Assembly: GCA_022457155.1 (NCBI GenBank)
Contig: JAJGOT010000421.1
Location: forward strand, 628,501 to 692,500
Direction: 5' to 3'
Source of the DNA: Cladopsammia gracilis
Lineage: Eukaryota; Cnidaria; Anthozoa; Scleractinia; Dendrophylliidae
DNA: 64,000 bases
The notes under the pieces were generated by a model. That model did not search any database and was not told the DNA's origin. It was given only the letters and a program-made list of their open reading frames with translations. Position 1 is the stretch's first letter. Each line of letters opens with the position of its first letter. The translations under genes and the position numbers were made by a program. Positions 58,040 through 64,000 of this stretch are shown here, in pieces.

Positions 58040-58927
58040 GTGGAAACCTCGATTAAGTGGATTCAGTGGGTTCAAGAGCTTCGAGAGCTTGAGCAACTTA
58101 ATATTCAAAGATGTTACACTGATTGGTCACTTAGTGAGCACGCTAAGGTGGAATTACATGCATTTGGTGACGCGTCGCAAGCTTCTTATGCCGCTGCTGT
58201 TTATCTCAGAGTTGTTGCTGAAGACGGAAAGGCATCCACCAGTCTTGTGATGTCTAAGTCAAGAGTGGCTCCTGTTCGAAAGATTACCGTTCCTCGTCTA
58301 GAGCTAATGGCTGCTGTGATAACTGCTCGACTATGCACCTATGTTAAAGATGCAATTGATTGTCCCATAAGCGGCATTGTCTGTTGGACAGACAATTCTT
58401 CAACCTTGCACTGGATCAGAGGATCAGCCACACAGTGGAAACCGTTCGTCGCTAATCGTGTAATTGAGATACAGTCGCTGTTGGATCCTAGTGTTTGGAG
58501 ATATTGCCCAGGATCGCAGAACCCAGCTGATCTACTTACCCGAGCCTTATCTGTAAGTCAGTTGAAAGAGAGTCGTTTGTGGTGGAAAGGACCCTCTTGG
58601 TTACAAGAGTCCGAAAGAGATTGCCCTGAGGACTTAAGGTCCAAATCTTCGAATGTAATTGTTGACATGGAGAGAAAGAGTAAAGCTAGTGTTAGTTGTG
58701 TTGTGCAACCCAAAGAGCCAGTTATTGACTTCACGAGGTTCAGCAAGTACAGTCGCTTATTAAGAACTGTTGCCTGGATCAGAAGGTTCATTTGCAACTC
58801 AAAGCTGAAGGAAGAGGAAAGGTTGGTCAACCCTTTAACTGGAGATACAAGAGGCAGAGAAATGGTTGATAACCCATGTACAACCCCTGATCCTTATTGG
58901 AAGAAATCTCCAAGCATTTCCAACTAA
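58040..58927 (+). pseudogene. BEL/Pao RNase H region
   Basis: HAFGDASQASYAAAVYLR (catalytic Asp), PRLELMAAVITARL (Glu), CWTDNSSTLHWIRG (Asp) and QNPADLLTRALS (Asp) follow the RNase H order of BEL/Pao pol. Downstream, VDFTRFSKYSRLLR leads towards the integrase, which is absent. The open frame ends shortly after. Bases 58928-59065 resume with FWRRWHAEYLKSL, the BEL/Pao C-terminal DUF5641-like signature. Confidence 0.85.
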
Positions 58928-59327
58928 AGATACTCGTGTTTCAGAACACACGTCTAGAATCATCACCAAACGTTTTCAGTATCATCAGAGACTTGTAAAT
59001 GGATTTTGGAGGCGTTGGCATGCTGAGTATCTCAAGTCTCTGACACCCCTCAAGAAGAAGATCACGTAGCTCGGGGTCAGTGGTCACGTGCATGCGTGGA
59101 AGCCATCCATCCATGTCGTGATGGTCTTATCCGGTCCGTTTCCTTACGAACCACATCTGGAAGTCTTCCCCTTCGTCCGGTGCAGCGGCTACACCTGTTT
59201 GAAGCCTGCGATGCTGATCTAGCTGCTGAACTTGACTTGATGGAAGCATGTTGAACAATTTGTCATTGAACTTTATTAACTTTGACACGTTCATGTATTG
59301 ATGCACTCCCTGCATCGGGCGGGAGGA

Positions 59328-59550
59328 TGTTCCGAACCGAAAGTTCGTGTTCCTGTTTGTAGAATAATTAAGATTTTTTTTTGGACGCTGAACACTGGGA
59401 ACTAGTTTAAGTTTGCAGGGTCTTGGAACCCCCCGGATACTGTTTACCATGTGCTTTTGAATCGATCGTTCGAAGAAATGTGTTGTGTTTAGTTGTTAAA
59501 ACATCGTGTAATTTTTTTGTTCGTATTGGACAATAAACCGCTCAAAGACA
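59328..59550 (+). repeat. BEL/Pao 3' LTR
   Basis: Begins TGTTCCGAACCG right after the polypurine tract and ends ...AAAGACA, the TG...CA pattern of LTRs. A CAATAAA polyadenylation signal lies at 59531-59537. Confidence 0.8.
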
Positions 59551-59934
59551 AGTACTGCTAGAAAACTGGCCCAGTTTGTTGGTAAAATTATCTCTATGTG
59601 CTTTGTATTTGGTAATATCACTCGTATAATGACCAGGTATTCCCATTTTGATATTTTGCGGAGTTCTACTTGGGATAACAATATTTATCTATCGGTTTCA
59701 ACTCTGAGGGAGTTATGTTTTTGGAAGAAAAATATCCCTTTGGTTAACAGTGTCTGTTGTCCTTACAGTCATATTATTCCCGTGTATGCTATTCAGACGC
59801 GAGTTCTACGGGTTGTGCCAGTTGCATTGTAGAATTCGGGAACACCATTTCTCACAAAATGTGGAATGTTGAGGAGGCCCAGAAGAGCTCCTCTTACAGA
59901 GAACTCAAAGCCATTTCCCTGGGTCTGATCCCTG
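59551..59934 (+). pseudogene. DIRS-type RT/RNase H fragment
   Basis: Reads ARKLAQFVGKIISMCFVFGN, RIMTRYSHFDIL, then YSDASSTGCASCIVEF (RNase H Asp motif) and SSSYRELKAISLGL. This combination is typical of the RT-RNase H junction of DIRS/tyrosine-recombinase retrotransposons. A frame change lies near 59780-59800. It directly abuts the BEL/Pao LTR on the left, and a LINE fragment joins at about 59935. Confidence 0.65.
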
Positions 59935-60413
59935 GGTCTGGGCATGAACATGGCGAAAGAAGCACGAAATATTTTCTCTATTTAGAAAAAAGGAATAATG
60001 TTAAAAAACACATACGGAAGTTGAGAATTAGCGGTTCGATCACTACAGACCCTTTCAATATATTATCCGAACAGAAATGCTTTTATCAAAACCTGTATTC
60101 AAGTGGCAATAAAAACGCTGATCATTTACAAACAATTGAATCTTTCCTGAGAGATTTGAATATCTCTAGACTTACAGAGGAACAAAAGCTATCATGCGAA
60201 GGAAAAATTACTCCAGAAGAATGTGCCTCGCTTCTGGGAAGTTTTAAAGAGAACAAATCTCCGGGGAACGATGGTCTCCCAATTGAATTCTATAGAAAGT
60301 TTTGGCCGGTAATCTGTGAGCCGTTTGTTAAATGTGCAAATGAATGTTTTGAAAAGGGCGAAATGTCAATCTCGCAAAAGCAAGCAGTTATCACGCTTAT
60401 TGAAAAAAAATAG
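59935..60413 (+). pseudogene. LINE C fragment (Tx1-type linker)
   Basis: Reads HEHGERSTKYFLYLEKRNNV, KKHIRKLRISGSITTD, KTPGNDG-like KSPGNDGLPIEFYRKFWP and CANECFEKGEMSISQKQAV, homologous to LINE B's linker and first RT motif. It ends with a stop at 60411. It is in frame with the upstream DIRS fragment, giving a 218-codon chimera from 59757 that is almost certainly accidental. Confidence 0.75.
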
Positions 60414-60554
60414 GTCCGCAATGCGAACGTGTGGGGGCTTCTATTAGAATCATTGATCAAAATATCATTGTTCAAATAACTGGAACCCATTCAGTACATT
60501 CAACTATACACTTAGTAACAGTAATTGGACTGAGTGGAGTAGACTTCAGGAAGT

Positions 60555-60775
60555 AATTGGGCGAGTAATTCCAAATAAGCCGACCACAGTGCGAGGACGA
60601 TTTGAAATTACGAGAACGATTACCCTGATTTGTACGACATGAAGTTCAATCACTAATTAATCACATCAATAACAAAATTCGAGATTAGAAAGTCTACGTG
60701 GAGTTTTTTGTACTATTCAATTACAAAAAGTTGTAATCGGATAGCCTTAATTGGACAGCCATGTGCATTAATTAC
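60555..60775. repeat. Dispersed repeat, inverted partner of 195-545
   Basis: See the copy at the left end: the reverse complement of 60590-60730 aligns with about 345-460. Non-coding. Confidence 0.55.
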
Positions 60776-62279
60776 ATAACAAATAGGCACATCATCGTGT
60801 ATAAAAGGAGTGGTTAAATTGTTGGGAACAACTTGAAGTGGATGTAAATCAAAGGGCTCTTAAAGCCATCTCGTTAATGCGTTGAAACATGAGGTTAAAA
60901 AAAGAAGAATCTAAAATAAATATAAAATAAATATAAAATAAATATGGTAAAGATGGCGTTGTAGAATCAGACATTATGTAGAAAATGCGAGGCGCAGTAG
61001 TCAACTGGATATGGTTCTTGGCAGGATAGAGAAGATTGAGAGAACTTGGTTTGAAAATTCGTGTTGGTGCAAGTCAAAAAAAGTTATGAGTAACAAAGAA
61101 TCACGAGTGTGAATGTAAATAATTTTGATGTTAGTGAAGTGAAAGTGAAAGACTTTTCCCGCCTTGCTAGCTAATTGACGATGAAAATGTGTTGTTGGTT
61201 CAATTTACACAGTGCATTTTCAGTTATTCATTGTCTATTTTCGGTTGGGATATTTGACAATGGAAAAGACTTTCTAAATCAAATACAATAGATTGCCGCA
61301 ATTTCAAAACAATTAAAAGCCCACATCGATAATACGTCACGTGCAATGACTTTATATCTGATCAGATGAGACATTAATATTAATTATCAAAATATCAATT
61401 GACACAACAAATGGTGACTGAATCTTTAATATTCTTTAAAGTAAGGCCCGATTCAAACATTGAACTTCACATTTGCCGAATCTAATGAAAGGAGGCCGTA
61501 ACAACATGTCATTTCTCTAGAGCTGCCTTTCCCCATGCCAGGACAATTTGAGCTATGTTTAGCAAACATCGCGCCATCAGCCATTTCTTTTTCAACTCTC
61601 CAGCAGTATTCGAAAAAAGAACGAAAGTCAAAATTTATGGTATTTTGCTGTTCCTACTCTTGCATAATGAAACGGAAAGTTTTGTAGTTAGCTAAAGTAT
61701 CAAGTCTGCTGTTTTATATATTTTGACATGAAAAATGGCGGAAAAAGGGTGATCACGTGGTCATTTTTCGGTCACGTCTGCTATGGACGCACTTATATAG
61801 AAAATATTGGGTCTGGAGCGGATAAACAGGGCACCACTCCTGGCGGTCACTTTTTTAGTTTCCCTTAGATCGAAATGAGGTTCATGACAGGCCTGCACCG
61901 ACTCCGCTATGTGGTTTTGCGGTTGCGATGCATTTATATTAGCTTTCAAAGTTTGGCTGTTATGAGTCGTGTCGTTAAGTGATTTACGTCTTGTATGATG
62001 TGTTAGACGGCGTTTTGTAAATAGTTTTCAGGAATGGTTGGTTTTGAACGAAACTCCATTTTTCATCAGTATTTGTTTAAGGTTTTTCAGTCGTGGGTGA
62101 AATGTTGTGACAAAAGGCGTTATTATCTCGCGAGTTTTTTTCGTTTTGTTTTCATGCCAATTGCGTTCCGGCAAAAGTGAAATTTAGAATACCAGTGCAT
62201 TTAGGAGGGTGCTGATGGGGTTAACAGTTAACTGACAATTGCCCAAAAATATAGTAGTTAACTGATAAATGAAAAGTTA
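60776..62279. other. No recognisable gene
   Basis: Low-complexity DNA with a TAAATA tandem at 60916-60950 and a 62-aa minus-strand frame at 61761-61949 that I do not recognise. No motif or repeat structure is evident apart from these. Confidence 0.4.
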
Positions 62280-63968
62280 TCGTATTTTCTCTATTAAATG
62301 CCCCCGGCGTTTATTTCAAACTTGGCCTTGTGGACCCGGCGTTTCTTTGTATCAGCAGTTTTTTCTCGCCCGCCATTTTTTAAGAAAGGGTTATTATTCG
62401 TTTTTCTTGGCAGCCTTGTACCTTGCCCTTAAGAGGGATTTTCCTTAAGGGTCACCTATCACATGCAAAATAATTTTTTTTCAAAATCCTCAAAATTGGC
62501 ACGATTAAAGGTCCTTGGGCACTGAATCTATCGCTATATGTTTGAGTCCGATCAGAATTTTATTTTAGGCAAACGGCGCCAAAATGTAAAATTTGATGTC
62601 ATTTCCGGTTTTTAAAGGTCACTTGTGTGGTCTCCAAACACTGCTCAAAATCGCTTTAGCGTGGTGATATTTTTGCAAATAAATTTGCCAGCCTAAATCT
62701 AGACATAATAAAGACTTTTCAACGGTAAAGATTTTAAGAGAAAATTTAAAGCATAATATTTTACGGAATTTTCAATAATTAGTACGGTTTTAGCACGATT
62801 TGCGTATGTCATGTTAAAACGCCTATATCGCCACTGGTACATGGCCTAGCTAAAAACTAGTCCACATGCAGCAAAAGCTATACCTATAGATTAGTTTTAT
62901 GAAATAAAATTTTGGGGCAATTCATAAACAAATGGTGGAGAGCGATGAATGTGACCTCAATGTCCAGCCATATTTCATATCAATTTACAAGGCAATATGT
63001 ATACAATTTACTGATAAACTCACCGTAAAACAGCCTCTGTTTGCTTTTTATTCGTAAACAAACTTCCCCAAGCCATAATAGAATGATTTAATTCCATTTT
63101 GAGCTTCTACAATCCAATGAAATGTCTTGAAAGAGCATCGAAGCATTCACGATCGGCCCTGTGACAAGTCCGTTCATCGCCGTGCCGAGCGTGACAGAGC
63201 TGGTGACCTGGGACAAAGTAAAACTTGTCACGGTGCAAACAGAGGCTGTTTTACGGTGAGTTTATCAGTAAATTGTATACATATTGCCTTGTAAATTGAT
63301 ATGAAATATGGCTGGACATTGAGGTCACATTCATCGCTCTCCATCATTTGTTTATGAATTGCCCCAAAATTTTATTTCATAAAACTAATCTATAGGTATA
63401 GCTTTTGCTGCATGTGGACTAGTTTTTAGCTAGGCCATGTACCAGTGGCGATATAGGCGTTTTAACATGACATACGCAAATCGTGCTAAAACCGTACTAA
63501 TTATTGAAAATTCTGTAAAAGATCGTAAAATATTATGCTTTAAATTTTCTCTTAAAATCTTTACCGTTGAAAAGTCGTTATTATGTCTAGATTTAGGCTG
63601 GCAAATTTATTTGCAAAAATATCACCACGCTAAAGCGATTTTGAGCAGTGTTTGGAGACCACACAAGTGACCTTTAAAAACCGGAAATGACGTCAAATTT
63701 TACATTTTGGCGCCGTTTGCCTAAAATAAAATTCTGATCGGACTCAAACATATAGCGATAGATTCAGTGCCCAAGGACCTTTAATCGTGCCAATTTTGAG
63801 GATTTTGAAAAAAAATTATTTTGCATGTGATAGGTGACCCTTAGGGAAAATCCCTCTTAAATCTTAAGTTTATTATACCACAAACAAACGTTTGAGGAGC
63901 TTACTTACAACTTCCTCAATTATACCCGGCGTTTATTCGGGGCCCGGCGTTTAATCGAGAAAATACGG
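62280..63968. mobile_element. 1.7-kb fold-back element
   Basis: TA flanks both ends (62278-62279 and 63969-63970). Ends (T/C)CGTATTTTCTC. The left arm (62280-63046) recurs inverted as 63236-63968, nearly identical over most of its length. A 190-bp unique loop contains AGTCCGTTCATCGCC. The arms carry CCCGGCGTTTATT motifs. There is no transposase, but a minor ORF in the right arm (63437-63670) is mirrored in the left, so it is not credible. Confidence 0.75.
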
Positions 63969-64000
63969 TAACAGTTAAGTGACATTCTATTAATTATACT

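Larger units (their letters stand above)
53365..59550 (+). mobile_element. BEL/Pao LTR retrotransposon, inactive
   Basis: 5' LTR (truncated), gag, an insertion of repeat family X (about 54553-55730), a zinc-knuckle/protease/RT region, RNase H, remnant of the C-terminal region, a polypurine tract GGGCGGGAGGA (59317-59327) and a 3' LTR. The order and the protein motifs are those of BEL/Pao. The integrase core is missing between 58927 and about 58935, so part of pol was deleted. In-frame stops and frameshifts in gag and pol confirm that it is dead. Confidence 0.88.

Overview
This window reads as intron- and repeat-rich eukaryotic nuclear DNA from an aquatic invertebrate. A cnidarian (stony coral or anemone) is the best guess, because Tx1/L1-type LINEs, BEL/Pao, DIRS, Penelope-like elements, tRNA-derived SINEs, many fold-back elements and a Polinton occur together. 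I could not run a search, so the taxon is an inference. I see no intact host protein-coding gene. Almost everything recognisable is mobile DNA, much of it nested.

The main feature is a nearly intact Polinton/Maverick (polintovirus-like element) at 28400-46649. It is 18250 bp long, has 434-bp terminal inverted repeats that differ at only about one position, and has a perfect 6-bp target duplication (GATTTT). It sits in a decayed Penelope-like reverse transcriptase. Its genes are, left to right: (+) VLTF3-like late transcription factor and an acidic protein; (-) a 72-aa ORF, chromodomain integrase, PLA2-domain protein (frameshifted), adenovirus-type protease, pVI-like protein, double-jelly-roll major capsid protein, a 128-aa basic protein, penton and a 377-aa conserved protein; (+) packaging ATPase, fibre-like protein and a membrane protein; (-) a small acidic ORF; (+) a 208-aa protein; (-) a small HTH-like protein; (+) protein-primed DNA polymerase B of 1360 aa. 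The set covers replication, integration, late transcription, capsid assembly, maturation, packaging and attachment. Most start codons carry a (T)AAAATG context, often fused to the previous stop codon, and two divergent gene pairs share perfectly palindromic start regions. The 72-aa ORF instead has a TATA box and five upstream repeats with GGAA cores. Together with the VLTF3-like gene this suggests a two-class (early/late) transcription programme.

Left flank (1-28399): a tRNA-derived SINE (about 1784-2155); TTAA-flanked (piggyBac-like) MITEs and a 4.85-kb relative (3125-8302); a decayed PIN-like/CXC multicopy gene (8449-9852); a Tx1-type LINE on the + strand (9973-19750) that was split by a 2.1-kb fold-back element and by a second, minus-strand LINE (12676-19199), which itself carries a Harbinger-like insertion and another element; several MITEs; a tRNA-centred hairpin (23431-23584); and a three-level nest of palindromic elements (23665-26935).

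Right flank (46656-64000): the rest of the Penelope-like element, a 1.1-kb fold-back element (47452-48595), three MITEs, a four-site ETS-like cluster (53181-53246), a BEL/Pao retrotransposon (53365-59550) broken by stops, a frameshift, a 1.2-kb insertion, a mutated YVDD box and loss of its integrase, a DIRS fragment joined in frame to a LINE fragment (59551-60413), and a 1.7-kb fold-back element (62280-63968).
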